From Alphaproteobacteria bacterium (lineage in GTDB: Bacteria > Pseudomonadota > Alphaproteobacteria > Rhodospirillales > WMHbin7), in NCBI GenBank assembly GCA_015232335.1, contig JADFZV010000012.1, forward strand, positions 1 through 64,000: 64,000 nt of DNA, written 5' to 3'. This document shows positions 1-8,862 of this stretch, piece by piece. The notes beneath the pieces were generated by a model. That model was not told the DNA's origin. It did no database searches and was given only the letters and a program-made list of their open reading frames with translations. The translations under genes and the position numbers were made by a program. Position 1 is the stretch's first letter. Every line of letters starts with the position of its first letter.

Positions 1-1071
1 CAAACCAATCCCGCCCAGGCGCAATCGCTTCAGCGCGAACTGGCGGGGGCGCTGGGCGGCGAGACAATTCCGATGCGCCGCGCCCTGCTGGTCGGCGAGG
101 AAGTGCTAAAACAGAACGCCAACAGCCGAAGCCTTCTGGAGAAAGCGCCCTACGACTTCGAGCAGATGCGCAAATCCTATTGGCAGAGCATGGAAACCTA
201 TAAGGCCGAGTTTGCGCAAAAAAACCAGGAGGCTTTGCAGAAAGAAAAGGAGCCGGTACAGAAGGAAGAGCCGCGCCCTTCCAATGAGAACACCGCCAGC
301 CTGCCATTCGAGCGCGCAAGCGATGCAACACCTGCCCCGGTGCGCCAAGACAACGTGCCCAAACTGTCGCCAGAGCATCAGGCGACCCGAGAGACGCTGG
401 AGAAAGTCAGGGATCGCGGCAAGATGGCTGGATGGAATCATTCCGCGGACCTACTTGACCATTATCTGAAGGGATGCGGAGAGCCGGTCAATCTGGACAA
501 GGATTGGGTGCGCCAACATCCACCGGTCAAGGAGGGCGAGGCCAAAAGCCAGAAGCATTTTGAGGAGTGGCTTGTCGGCCAGGGACCAAAAGACAACAGC
601 TTCGGAAAAATCTGGGACCATCTACCGAAGGGCGATGGAGCCGTAACAATCAAAGGCATGTATTGGGATGGGGCTGGCGACAGTTCCTCTTGGCAAGAGC
701 TGGGGGACAAAGGCAATTCCTTGGGCGGCCTGTCCGTCAGGGGCATGGGCGATCTTAAGCTTGAACGTAAGGGCAACGAGGTCATCGTCACCGGAACCAT
801 CAATCAATATGCGGAAGACAAGTACGACTTCGAGAAGAATAACAAAAACCACGAATGGCTGCCCCAGGGCGCTCTGGGTGGCGATTTCACCATGACCAGA
901 CAACAAATCACCGATATGGAAAAAGTTGGCGGGGCAAAAGCGTTCAAGATCACCACCGACTCTTGGACCAAGGACCTGGAAGGCCGTTTGAAGCTGGACG
1001 ATAGCGGCAACATCATCGGCTCGCAATTCGAGTGGAAGGAGGTTCCTGCATCTGATAAAGTGCGCCGATGA
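1..1071 (+). CDS. C-terminal part of a large protein, possible colicin-M-like toxin domain (partial)
   Basis: The reading frame is open from the first base of the window, so the 5' end lies outside; the first internal ATG is at 73. The visible part has a Lys/Glu/Gln-rich, probably coiled or disordered stretch (about residues 40-110) and then a globular C-terminal domain. That domain contains a DKYDF motif after a beta-rich stretch (VIVTGTINQYAEDKYDF), followed by a His eight residues after the second Asp. The motif recalls the DxYD active-site motif of colicin M-type lipid II hydrolases, but the usual following His-Arg pair is not seen, so the assignment is inference only. Its stop overlaps the start of the next gene by 4 nt, which would fit a toxin followed by an immunity protein. 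Confidence 0.6.
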   Translation, partial: QTNPAQAQSLQRELAGALGGETIPMRRALLVGEEVLKQNANSRSLLEKAPYDFEQMRKSYWQSMETYKAEFAQKNQEALQKEKEPVQKEEPRPSNENTASLPFERASDATPAPVRQDNVPKLSPEHQATRETLEKVRDRGKMAGWNHSADLLDHYLKGCGEPVNLDKDWVRQHPPVKEGEAKSQKHFEEWLVGQGPKDNSFGKIWDHLPKGDGAVTIKGMYWDGAGDSSSWQELGDKGNSLGGLSVRGMGDLKLERKGNEVIVTGTINQYAEDKYDFEKNNKNHEWLPQGALGGDFTMTRQQITDMEKVGGAKAFKITTDSWTKDLEGRLKLDDSGNIIGSQFEWKEVPASDKVRR

Positions 1072-1625
1072 CCTTGAAGCGTAAAATCCAAGCCGGTCTG
1101 CTCGCCATCGCCTTGCTGGCGGTGGCGGCAGCCGGTTCCCTGTTCTGGTTCAACTGGTGGCTGCGTTTTGGCACGACGCGCATCTATCCCCTCTGCTTCG
1201 ATGGGGATGGTTACACAGAGTTCACCGAGCCGCTGACGCCGCAAGCCAATGCGGTGTTTATCAAGATTATGTCGTCTCATACCAAAGGCTATGTTTGGAT
1301 CAAGGACGGACAAGTGATTGCAATGAATTGGTACTGGCTGTTTGGTGAAGGTGCACTTGCCCAGCGTACATACTCCCTTCTCAGGGAACTGGCGCTATCC
1401 CACGGACTTGACCCGGAGATGAATGGTTTTTGTAGTGACTTGGCCCTCATGGGAACCCCAGCCCGTTCAAGCGATTATTCTGGCATAGCTTATCCCAGCA
1501 ACTTCACCCGCGACACGCTGGAGCCGCTTTCTTTCGGCGCAAGAGCGGAGCGTGCCGGGTACTACACACCAGTTGGCCGGTTCTATCAGTGGCTGGGGCA
1601 GCTTACCGGGGACCAAGAAAAGTGA
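1068..1625 (+). CDS. membrane-anchored hypothetical protein, possible immunity protein
   Basis: A 185-residue protein whose ATG overlaps the preceding stop (ATGA), so translation is probably coupled. Residues about 8-28 form one hydrophobic segment after a Lys/Arg-rich start, followed by a globular remainder (tyrosine- and tryptophan-rich, with two Cys). This predicts a single N-terminal anchor with the rest in the periplasm. I do not recognise a family. If the upstream protein is a colicin-M-like toxin acting on lipid II in the periplasm, a periplasmic membrane-anchored immunity protein is what one would expect, since the colicin M immunity protein has that topology. That link is inference. 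Confidence 0.75.
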   Translation: MTLKRKIQAGLLAIALLAVAAAGSLFWFNWWLRFGTTRIYPLCFDGDGYTEFTEPLTPQANAVFIKIMSSHTKGYVWIKDGQVIAMNWYWLFGEGALAQRTYSLLRELALSHGLDPEMNGFCSDLALMGTPARSSDYSGIAYPSNFTRDTLEPLSFGARAERAGYYTPVGRFYQWLGQLTGDQEK

Positions 1626-1680
1626 CCCGCCATGGGCGGCAAGGCGCTAAATTTAGATGGCGCCATGCCTTAAGGTAATC

Positions 1681-2145
1681 TCAGCGCTTGGGCACCGCCG
1701 TTATATCCAGGCGCAGGGCCTTGACCAAATTCTTGCCCTGCGTTTCGGGGTTGATCAGCACCGAAATATGCGATCCCCGGGCGTTGGGGGGCACATCGAT
1801 CTCGATGGCATATTCCTTGTGGCCCGGCTTGGGCTTGATGGTCCAACTGTCCTTTTTCATGCCGGTCCCGGCCGAGATGGTGACCATGATCTCGGCCTTA
1901 TCCTCGACCGAATAGCCCATGCCCTTGATGCTAACCTTGCCCGCCGTCAGCACCCCTTCCAGGATGCGGGTGACGGTTCTGGGGGTTTCGCGATCCTCGA
2001 AGCCGGTCAGTGCGATGCCCTCGATCTGGTAATCGAGTTGCATGCCGAAATAGGGCTGATCGGGAAAAACATCGGCCAGGGCCTGAGCGGCGCTGAATGC
2101 CGTCAGGAAAAACGATGCCAGAAGAGCGCAAAACAGCCTTGTCAT
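1681..2145 (-). CDS. secreted hypothetical protein
   Basis: A 154-residue protein starting at the ATG preceded by GGAGG (upstream context GGAGGCAGGG); a longer frame beginning at 2175 lacks this site. The N-terminus is a typical Sec signal peptide: Arg, hydrophobic core, and small residues before a cleavage site near ALA-DVF. The mature part looks like one beta-rich domain, with repeated alternating hydrophobic residues and no Cys. It probably resides in the periplasm. I do not recognise a family. It stands alone, convergent to the gene on its left. Confidence 0.75.
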   Translation of the reverse strand: MTRLFCALLASFFLTAFSAAQALADVFPDQPYFGMQLDYQIEGIALTGFEDRETPRTVTRILEGVLTAGKVSIKGMGYSVEDKAEIMVTISAGTGMKKDSWTIKPKPGHKEYAIEIDVPPNARGSHISVLINPETQGKNLVKALRLDITAVPKR

Positions 2146-2260
2146 CCCTGCCTCCAAAAACAAGGTCGGACCCACCCACCCTGCATCATGGCCAAGAGGA
2201 GTTAGTGAAGGGTTAACGGCTCTTCGACGTTTGATGTGGAATTCTACCTGCTTCCCGATC

Positions 2261-2354
2261 CGTCATGGCCGGACTTGATCCGGCCATCCACGATTTTCCA
2301 TCTGGCATATCAAGCCTCATGACGTGGATGCCCGGCACAAGGCCGGGCATGACG
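2261..2354. repeat. intergenic palindromic repeat element
   Basis: Two inverted units face each other: CGTCATGGCCGGACTTGATC with a GGCC-centred dyad at the left, and a GTGGATGCCCGGCACAAGGC unit ending in GGGCATGACG at the right. The outer ends CGTCATG and CATGACG are complementary. Short mosaic palindromes of this wording are common between genes in Rhodospirillales and related alphaproteobacteria. It could act as a bidirectional terminator or mRNA stabiliser for the two flanking minus-strand genes, but no function is shown. Confidence 0.6.
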
Positions 2355-2409
2355 ATTTGCTTAGAAACTCGAAAGAGTGCAATTCCACGTGAAACGTCGA
2401 GGAGTCGGG

Positions 2410-5400
2410 CTAACCCAGTCGGACCAGCAGGTCCCGCTTGCGACTCTCCATGGCCTGGGCCGCCGCTTGCCTGACCGGCCCGAAGCCGCGCACGGATAAA
2501 GGCAGCGCCGCCAGTTCGGTGCAGGTCTCTATCCGCTCGGGGGTCAGCCGCTCCAACAGGTTTTCCAGCAGACTCTCATACTCGGCCAGCAGACGAAGGC
2601 TTAAGCGCCGCTCAGAGGTAAAACGGAAGGGATCGAGCCAGCTGTTGCGAAGGCCCTTGAGGCCCGCCAGCAGCTTGAATCCGGTCATCATCCAGCCGCC
2701 GTAAACCGACTTTATGGGCCGCCCCGAGGATGGATCGATTCCGGCCAGCAAGGGCGGAGCCAAATGGAATTGCAGTTTGAAGGGTCCTTCGAACTGATCC
2801 GCGATCTGGGCTTGGAATTCCTTGTCGGTCATCAGGCGCGCCACCTCGTACTCGTCCTTGATAGCCATCAGCTTGAACAATCCCTCGGCCACGGCCTGCG
2901 TAAAACCCTCGCTGCCGGGCACGGCCCTGGCCTCGGCCTTAAGCACTTTCTCGACAATTTCGCCGTAGCGTTCGCTGTAAGCTTCGTCCTGATAGCCGAT
3001 CAGCCATTCCTTGCGGCGTTCTATGCGCTGATCCAACGATTCCGACAGGCGGTGATCGGCGGGAATGCTTTGGCTGGGCACGGCGAGGCGCAAAACGCCC
3101 GCCTGATCATGGGCGGCGCGCCGCCCCCACAGAAAGGCCTGGCGATTGAAGCTGACAGCGGCCCCGTTCAACTCGATGGCCTGGTCGATCGATGACCAGG
3201 TCAGGGGGATCAGCCCCTTTTGCCAGGCAAATCCCACCATGAACAGATTGGTCGCCAGGGAATCGCCCAACAGATGGGTAGCCAGGGTCGTGGCATCGAC
3301 GAAATCGGCGGCGTCACGCCCCACGGCATCGATAATGGCCATCTTCAGGCCCTCGGAGGGAAAGGCCAGATCGGGCTGGTGGGTGAATTCCGCCGTCATG
3401 GCGACATGATCATTGACCACCGAGCGCGTATGGCCCTGGCGCAGTTTGGAGACGGCATCAAGGCCCGCCGCCACCACCAGATCGCAACCCAGCAGCAGAT
3501 GCGCCCCACCGGCTGCGATGCGCACGGCGTGAATGCTGTCGGGTTCCTTGGCAAGACGGATATGAGTCAGCACGGCGCCGTTCTTCTGGGCCATGCCCAG
3601 CATGTCGAGAACGGAAACGCCGAGGCCCTCCAGATGCGCCGCCATGCCCAGAAGGGCGCCCACCGTCACCACGCCGGTGCCCCCAATGCCCGTGACCACG
3701 ATACCATAGGGCTCGGCCCCCAATTCGGGAAGTTTGGGCTCGGGCAGATCGGCGAAAGGCACAGTTTCATCCACCGGGGCCCGCTTCTTCAAGCTGGCCC
3801 CGATCACCGAAACGAAGCTGGGGCAAAAGCCCTTGAGGCAGGAATAATCCTTGTTGCAAGCCGACTGGTCGATGGCCCGCTTGCGCCCATATTCGGTCTC
3901 GACGGCCAGCACCGAGACGCAGTTCGACTGCACCCCGCAATCGCCGCAGCCCTCGCAGACCCGTTCGTTGATGATCAGGCGTTGGGCGGGATCGACCAGC
4001 TTGCCCCTTTTGCGCCGCCTGCGCTTCTCGGCAGCACAGGTCTGGTCGTAGATGAGAACGCTGACACCCTGCCAATCGCGCAGCTCACGTTGCACCAGAT
4101 CCAGATCGTCGCGATGGTGAAAGCTGGTGCCGGGCGGAAAGCTCGAACCCAGGGGATATTTTCCTGGCTCGTCGCTGACCACAGCGATGCGCCCGACGCC
4201 CTCGGCCTCGACCTGGCGGGCCAGTTGCGGCACCGAAAGCGGGCCGTCCACCGGCTGGCCGCCGGTCATCGCCACTGCATCGTTGAACAGAATCTTGTAG
4301 GTGATGTTGACGCGGGCGGCCACGGCGGCGCGCAGGGCCAGCAGGCCCGAATGGTAATAGGTGCCGTCGCCCAGATTCTGAAAGACATGCGGGGTTTGGG
4401 TAAAGGGCGCCTGACCAATCCAGGTGGCCCCCTCGCCGCCCATCTGGGTGAAGGTTTCGGTCTTGCGGTCCATCCAGATCGCCATGTAATGGCAGCCGAT
4501 GCCAGCCAATGCGCGCGAGCCTTCGGGCGCCAGGGTCGATGTGTTGTGAGGACAGCCCGAGCAGAAATAGGGCAGGCGCGCCGTCTGGTGCGTGGGATGG
4601 CTAAGACTCTCCTCCTTGGCCGTCAGCCAGTCCAGACGCTCCTTGATGATGGGGCTGGTATAGAAGCGATCAATGCGCTTGGCGATCACCCTGGCGATCT
4701 GGGCCGAAGACAGTTCTCCGGCCGAGGGCAGCAGCCATGCACCGCTTTCATCATGCTTGCCGATCACACGCGGGCGCACATCTTCCCGCCAGTTGTAAAG
4801 CTGTTCCTTCACCTGGTTCTCGATCAGCGGGCGCTTTTCCTCGACCACCAAAATCTCGTCCAGACCCTCGGCGAAATGGCGAATGCCCTCCTGCTCCAGC
4901 GGCCAGACCATGCCCACCTTGTACAAACGCAAGCCGATCTCGGCGGCATGCGCATCGTCGATGCCCAGATCGTCCAGCGCTTGCCTGACATCGAGATAGG
5001 CCTTGCCGGTGGCGACGATCCCCAGCTTGGGCTCGGGGCTGTCGATGACGGTGCGATCGATGCGGTTGATGCGGGCGAAGGCCAGCGCCGCCTCCAGCTT
5101 ATAGCCCATCAGGCGCGCTTCCTGATCCAGCACCTTGTCGGGCCAGCGGATATGAAGTCCGCCCGGGGGCAAGGGAAAATCGGGGGTCTTGAAGGAAAGC
5201 GCCAGCGGATTGGCAGGCACCGAGCCCGAACTGTCCACCGTTTCGGCAATCGTCTTCATCGCCACCCACAAGCCCGCATAGCGGCTCATGGCCCAGCCGA
5301 ATAGACCGTAATCGATCAGTTCCTGAACGCCCGCCGGATGCAGCACGGGAATCATCGCATCCATGAAGGCATAATCGCTTTGATGCGCCGCCGTCGAGGA

Positions 5401-5853
5401 TTTGGCGGCATGATCGTCGCCCGCCAGCACCAGCACACCGCCATGTTTGCTGGTGCCCGCATTGTTGCCGTGCTTAAAGACATCGCCCGAACGATCGACT
5501 CCCGGCCCCTTGCCGTACCACAGGGCGAACACCCCGTCATAGGCCGCCCCTTCGAACAGAGTGACCTGCTGCGTGCCCCAGCAGGCGGTGGCCGCCAGAT
5601 CCTCGTTGACGCCGGGCTGGAAATGGATGTGCCGTTCCTTCAGGAAGGATTTGGCCGACCAGAGTTCCTTGTCAAAACCGCCCAAGGGCGAGCCGCGATA
5701 GCCCGAGATGAAGCCAGCGGTATTCAAGCCCGCCGCCTGATCAAGCACCCGCTGAATCATGGGCAGGCGCACCAGGGCTTGGGTGCCGGTCAGATAGATG
5801 CGGCCCTGCTCCTGGACATATTTGTCCTGCAAAGATACGGCTTTGATGGGCAT
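2410..5853 (-). CDS. indolepyruvate ferredoxin oxidoreductase, fused subunits
   Basis: A 1147-residue protein of the fused alpha-beta type. It oxidatively decarboxylates aryl-pyruvates (from aromatic amino acid transamination) to aryl-acetyl-CoA with ThDP and iron-sulfur clusters, in the cytosol. The N-terminal half has the pyruvate-oxidoreductase fold (SGYRGSPLGGFD near residue 50), then a CSGCPHN motif and a ThDP-binding GDG motif (LGDGTYYHSG). A cluster-ligand group CEGCGDCGVQSNC lies in the middle, and the gamma-type domain begins at GIVVTGIGGTGVVTVG. Length fits the aerobic fused family. The gene stands alone; a GGGAG lies about 10 nt before the ATG. Confidence 0.9.
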   Translation of the reverse strand: MPIKAVSLQDKYVQEQGRIYLTGTQALVRLPMIQRVLDQAAGLNTAGFISGYRGSPLGGFDKELWSAKSFLKERHIHFQPGVNEDLAATACWGTQQVTLFEGAAYDGVFALWYGKGPGVDRSGDVFKHGNNAGTSKHGGVLVLAGDDHAAKSSTAAHQSDYAFMDAMIPVLHPAGVQELIDYGLFGWAMSRYAGLWVAMKTIAETVDSSGSVPANPLALSFKTPDFPLPPGGLHIRWPDKVLDQEARLMGYKLEAALAFARINRIDRTVIDSPEPKLGIVATGKAYLDVRQALDDLGIDDAHAAEIGLRLYKVGMVWPLEQEGIRHFAEGLDEILVVEEKRPLIENQVKEQLYNWREDVRPRVIGKHDESGAWLLPSAGELSSAQIARVIAKRIDRFYTSPIIKERLDWLTAKEESLSHPTHQTARLPYFCSGCPHNTSTLAPEGSRALAGIGCHYMAIWMDRKTETFTQMGGEGATWIGQAPFTQTPHVFQNLGDGTYYHSGLLALRAAVAARVNITYKILFNDAVAMTGGQPVDGPLSVPQLARQVEAEGVGRIAVVSDEPGKYPLGSSFPPGTSFHHRDDLDLVQRELRDWQGVSVLIYDQTCAAEKRRRRKRGKLVDPAQRLIINERVCEGCGDCGVQSNCVSVLAVETEYGRKRAIDQSACNKDYSCLKGFCPSFVSVIGASLKKRAPVDETVPFADLPEPKLPELGAEPYGIVVTGIGGTGVVTVGALLGMAAHLEGLGVSVLDMLGMAQKNGAVLTHIRLAKEPDSIHAVRIAAGGAHLLLGCDLVVAAGLDAVSKLRQGHTRSVVNDHVAMTAEFTHQPDLAFPSEGLKMAIIDAVGRDAADFVDATTLATHLLGDSLATNLFMVGFAWQKGLIPLTWSSIDQAIELNGAAVSFNRQAFLWGRRAAHDQAGVLRLAVPSQSIPADHRLSESLDQRIERRKEWLIGYQDEAYSERYGEIVEKVLKAEARAVPGSEGFTQAVAEGLFKLMAIKDEYEVARLMTDKEFQAQIADQFEGPFKLQFHLAPPLLAGIDPSSGRPIKSVYGGWMMTGFKLLAGLKGLRNSWLDPFRFTSERRLSLRLLAEYESLLENLLERLTPERIETCTELAALPLSVRGFGPVRQAAAQAMESRKRDLLVRLG

Positions 5854-6035
5854 AGGGCCGACTCCCGGACGTCTTAATTCTCGTTCATTCAGTTATGGGG
5901 GGGCGCCTCTGGCTTGTCCATGGGCGGCTGGGCCTTTGCTTGAAAAAGACAGGACCCTTCCCCTTTTGCACCTTGCGCGTTCGGCCCTTGCGCCGCTAAA
6001 AGAGAGCGCGAAATAAAATTACAAGGATGGGCTCG

Positions 6036-6245
6036 ATGGAAACCAAGGACAGCAACGGAAAAGTCTTGAACGATGGCGATTCCGTGCAACTGATCAAGGA
6101 CCTCAAGGTGAAGGGCTCGTCCCTGAACTATAAGCGGGGTCTGGTGGTGAAGAACATTCGCCTGACCGACGATGAGGGCGAGATCGAATGCCGCGACGGC
6201 AAATCGACCATCGTCCTCAAGACCTGCTTTCTGAAGAAGGTGTAG
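6036..6245 (+). CDS. PhnA/YjdM-like small protein
   Basis: A 69-residue protein matching the C-terminal domain of PhnA (YjdM): KDSNGKVLNDGD, SVQLIKDLKVKGSS and the closing FLKKV are the family's wording. The zinc-ribbon N-terminal domain of longer PhnA proteins is absent, as in many short homologues. Despite the historical name, a role in phosphonate use is not established for this family. The ATG at 6036 is chosen because AAGGA lies 8 nt upstream; an in-frame ATG at 6027 overlaps that site. It is divergent from the oxidoreductase gene. Confidence 0.85.
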   Translation: METKDSNGKVLNDGDSVQLIKDLKVKGSSLNYKRGLVVKNIRLTDDEGEIECRDGKSTIVLKTCFLKKV

Positions 6246-6396
6246 GGCGGGGCGTCTCGAACCGGCCTTCGGCCAGCGCCTTCAGCCATTCACGCACCCG
6301 CTCGTGCGGAACCACGCGCCCCCGCTTGACGGACTCGCGCGCCTCCTCGATGGCAACACGAAGCAACTCCGTCTCCTGCTCATCGTCGGCAGGTAA
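6217..6396 (-). pseudogene. 3' remnant of an antitoxin gene
   Basis: On the minus strand the frame ending at 6217 encodes ETELLRVAIEEARESVKRG, then RVVPHERVREWLKALAEG. This is the wording of the C-terminal half of ribbon-helix-helix or RelB-like antitoxins (AIEEG...GRVVPHERVREWL). Going upstream the frame hits a stop (TAA at 6397-6399) without any ATG, and no N-terminal DNA-binding part or partner toxin is present. The gene is therefore truncated at about 6396, exactly where AT-rich accessory DNA begins. Its 3' end overlaps the PhnA-like gene by 29 nt. Confidence 0.6.
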
Positions 6397-6498
6397 TTAT
6401 ATGGCCACTAAAAATATAACTATCGACACAGGCTGCAACGTCAGCTTATATTTTCATGAATGGCTGTGAAGGCCTTCTTGGATTTCAGAAGGTATTGT

Positions 6499-6954
6499 GT
6501 GGTCGAACAAGGGCGGCATCGTCATAGAGAATCAAAGACCAGGGAAAGCGCTTCCTGGCTCGAGACCTTTTCTAAGCCCGGAATGAGCGTTCTATCGGTT
6601 GCAGGAACTCTCGCAGGGATTATCCCCTTGTTTATGGCCAACGTGAATGTAGCTGTCGGATCGATAGCCGTCGTTGGCTGGCTTGCTGTTTGGATCGTCA
6701 TGATCCGATTCAAAAGTGCAAAAGAACATGCCGAAGCTATAACCGAGAACTTGGAGCAGCAGAACGACGATCTTCGCGTCGATCTTGCTAATGCCCAGCG
6801 AAAAGTTGAGGAGTTCGAACGGCGCTTTATGACCGCATTCGAGAGCCAGCAATACCTTATCAAGCTTATTCCGTCTTCAACAGCTAAACCGCGCCGAATG
6901 GCGCGAGATCACAGCGAGAGCCATGAGGATGTCGGATATGACACAGAAGATTAA
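6499..6954 (+). CDS. two-TM coiled-coil membrane protein
   Basis: About 151 residues from a GTG preceded by AGAAGG at 6 nt; an ATG at 6460 in the same frame has no visible ribosome binding site. Two hydrophobic segments in close succession (GMSVLSVAGTLAGIIPLFMA and VAVGSIAVVGWLAVWIVMI) form a hairpin. They are followed by a charged helical stretch from about residue 80 to 125 (AKEHAEAITENLEQQNDDL onward), a likely coiled coil, and a polar tail. No family is recognised. The gene's 3' end overlaps the next gene, so the two are probably co-expressed. The shape, a membrane hairpin plus cytosolic coil, is common among effectors of prokaryotic defence systems, which is inference here. Confidence 0.6.
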   Translation: MVEQGRHRHRESKTRESASWLETFSKPGMSVLSVAGTLAGIIPLFMANVNVAVGSIAVVGWLAVWIVMIRFKSAKEHAEAITENLEQQNDDLRVDLANAQRKVEEFERRFMTAFESQQYLIKLIPSSTAKPRRMARDHSESHEDVGYDTED

Positions 6955-8023
6955 TTTCGATGCCTACAGCTACTACCCTTCACTGCGAACTCGTAGCGCG
7001 GAGATGAGGGGCTATAAAGAGCTTTTAGATGCCGATAAGAATGCGCTACTGCCAATTCTGGTCCTTTCCCTTGCAGGAAAAGCAAAGACAATTGCCGAAA
7101 TGGCTGCCAATACTTCAGGCTTAATGGGGGAGCGCCTTTTTATCGCGGACCATACAAAAGACAAAGGACATTACGGGGAAGACAGCAAAGCTCTATTGCA
7201 TCCTGGCAATGATTTCGAGGCGTGGAGGAGACTAGCAAGAGAAGCAATGCCAAACGCGGTTCCTGTTGCCTTGATTACAGAAGCGGCCAAGCCACGCGAT
7301 GTTGCCCGTCAATCCGTCAAAATAGAGCAGGCGTGTGGCCGAGTTGCACTGAGAATAAGAGATGTCGCTCGCGATGTCCCGAAGGCTGTCGCAGCAATCA
7401 ACGCCGTTGATGATGTAAACAATGTCCTGACGATTGTCGATGTCGGCTACATTCGCGGAAATGAAGGGGCTAAATTGCGAGAAACGGTGGAAGCCATCAA
7501 CGCAATCAGAGATGCAGCAGCAGAAGCTCGGATTGTTACCATGTCAACTAGCTACCCGCGATCTGTTGCAGCATATGGCGACGATGGAGGGTCCCTTGAA
7601 ATCCTGGAGCGACGCCTTTTTGCAGGTTTGGGTGGGGCAGACGTTGCCATTTATGGAGATCATGCATCCATCCACATTGAACCTTACGAGACGAAGGCTC
7701 GCGGTTGGGTGCCGCGCATCGACTATGCCTTGTCGGACGCATGGTTCTACCGGCGCTACCGAAATGACGACGGCGGATACAAGAAGTGCGCTAAAGAGAT
7801 CATGGGCAGCCCCGACTGGGACCCCGAATTGCTAAAGCAGGGGGTTTGGGGAGCAAAAATGATCGCCGAAGCCGCAAAAGGAAAACTTGAGGGGCTGGGA
7901 AGCCCCGCAGTTTGGATTGCCGCCCGTGTAAATCTGCATCTTCACCAACAAGTCGAAGCTAATAATACTATGTTTGCGGGGCTAAGAGGTGACGAAGACG
8001 ACGAGGTTGATGTGTTCGAGTAA
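6938..8023 (+). CDS. Beta family protein (T4 Beta-protein-like)
   Basis: A 361-residue protein resembling the 'beta family protein' group: the N-terminal YYPSLRTRSAEMRGYKEL and LLPILVLSL wording is characteristic, followed by an alternating beta-alpha domain (VLTIVDVGYI, ARIVTMSTSYP) and a conserved GWVPRIDYALS region. The family is mostly phage- and island-borne and has no settled biochemical role. ATG 6938 has GAGG 9 nt upstream; ATG 6923 is the alternative. It overlaps the membrane protein gene by 17 nt. A sce7726-family gene lies convergently 5 nt beyond its stop; members of these two groups are often neighbours, which supports both calls. Confidence 0.7.
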   Translation: MTQKINFDAYSYYPSLRTRSAEMRGYKELLDADKNALLPILVLSLAGKAKTIAEMAANTSGLMGERLFIADHTKDKGHYGEDSKALLHPGNDFEAWRRLAREAMPNAVPVALITEAAKPRDVARQSVKIEQACGRVALRIRDVARDVPKAVAAINAVDDVNNVLTIVDVGYIRGNEGAKLRETVEAINAIRDAAAEARIVTMSTSYPRSVAAYGDDGGSLEILERRLFAGLGGADVAIYGDHASIHIEPYETKARGWVPRIDYALSDAWFYRRYRNDDGGYKKCAKEIMGSPDWDPELLKQGVWGAKMIAEAAKGKLEGLGSPAVWIAARVNLHLHQQVEANNTMFAGLRGDEDDEVDVFE

Positions 8024-8028
8024 TTCCG

Positions 8029-8862
8029 TTACGCAATGCGTTGTGCCCTTTTCAGGACAACGCGTGGCATGTCTGCGGGCACCTGACCAATAATTGATTT
8101 CAGCGTCTCAGGATCAAGCTGAATGGCATAGGGGTTGGTTTCGAGAATTGGCCTTTGCCTTACTCGCTTGGCTTTGTTTTGCGGTTCAGGAATGGATGTC
8201 GTAGTCGTTTCGTCGTCCCGGCGACGCAAAAATTCCAAATCAGATGTGCGGGTCGTCTTGCGACGCTGTTCTATAAACGCACGGAAAACGTCTCCATACT
8301 TACTCTTCATCACCGCCAGCGCTGCACGTTTTAGTGCTGCACGTGGCAGATCGGATGCTAGTTCTTCAAGCTTATTTCGCATGGCACCGGAAGGTATCGG
8401 CCTATTGTATTCTCTTAATAGGGCCTCCATGTCCTTCCTTCTGAGCAAAGCAAGTATGTTGCTAGGTTCGGTCACTTCCATGATCTTGCCGCGCCGCGCT
8501 TGACGGAAGAAGATATGCCCGTCACCGCTTTGAACGACCAGTACGCTTACTTCATCGCGAGTTCGCTCAAGGATGCTTTCCACGAACCGCTCTGCGCAAA
8601 CGACTGTAACCTTGTCAAATAACCGTTGGTAGTTTTCGACCTGTCCCTCTAGGCGGTCTAGGCTGTCTGCTTCGCTCTTGATTTCAAAGGCCTGAAGCTT
8701 ACCGTTGGCAACCACCAAATCAACCCTGCGCGACCAGTCCGCGATGGGCACTTCATCTATCAGGATGGCATCGCCTGAAATTTCACCAGAATCAATCAGG
8801 CGGTCGATAAGAGCCGCCTTGATATCCGCTTCCAAGATTCTTTCGGCCGTCAGGACAGCCAA
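8029..8862 (-). CDS. sce7726 family protein, PD-(D/E)XK nuclease-like
   Basis: A 277-residue protein with TTG start and GGGGAG 6 nt upstream. The N-terminal 100 residues look like a PD-(D/E)XK fold: Glu36, Asp48 in RRVDLVV, then Glu60-x-Lys62 in AFEIKSEADS, followed by the LEGQVENYQRLFDKVTVVC helix-strand seen in sce7726 family proteins. The rest is helical, with a basic patch near residue 230 (NKAKRVRQRP). Nuclease activity is inferred from the motif. It is convergent with the Beta-family gene, and the two stops are 5 nt apart. Confidence 0.7.
   Translation of the reverse strand: MAVLTAERILEADIKAALIDRLIDSGEISGDAILIDEVPIADWSRRVDLVVANGKLQAFEIKSEADSLDRLEGQVENYQRLFDKVTVVCAERFVESILERTRDEVSVLVVQSGDGHIFFRQARRGKIMEVTEPSNILALLRRKDMEALLREYNRPIPSGAMRNKLEELASDLPRAALKRAALAVMKSKYGDVFRAFIEQRRKTTRTSDLEFLRRRDDETTTTSIPEPQNKAKRVRQRPILETNPYAIQLDPETLKSIIGQVPADMPRVVLKRAQRIA

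Noticed and set aside
3220..5304. 694-residue plus-strand open frame
   Set aside because: It is opposite the indolepyruvate oxidoreductase gene and is a GC-rich shadow; no family features.
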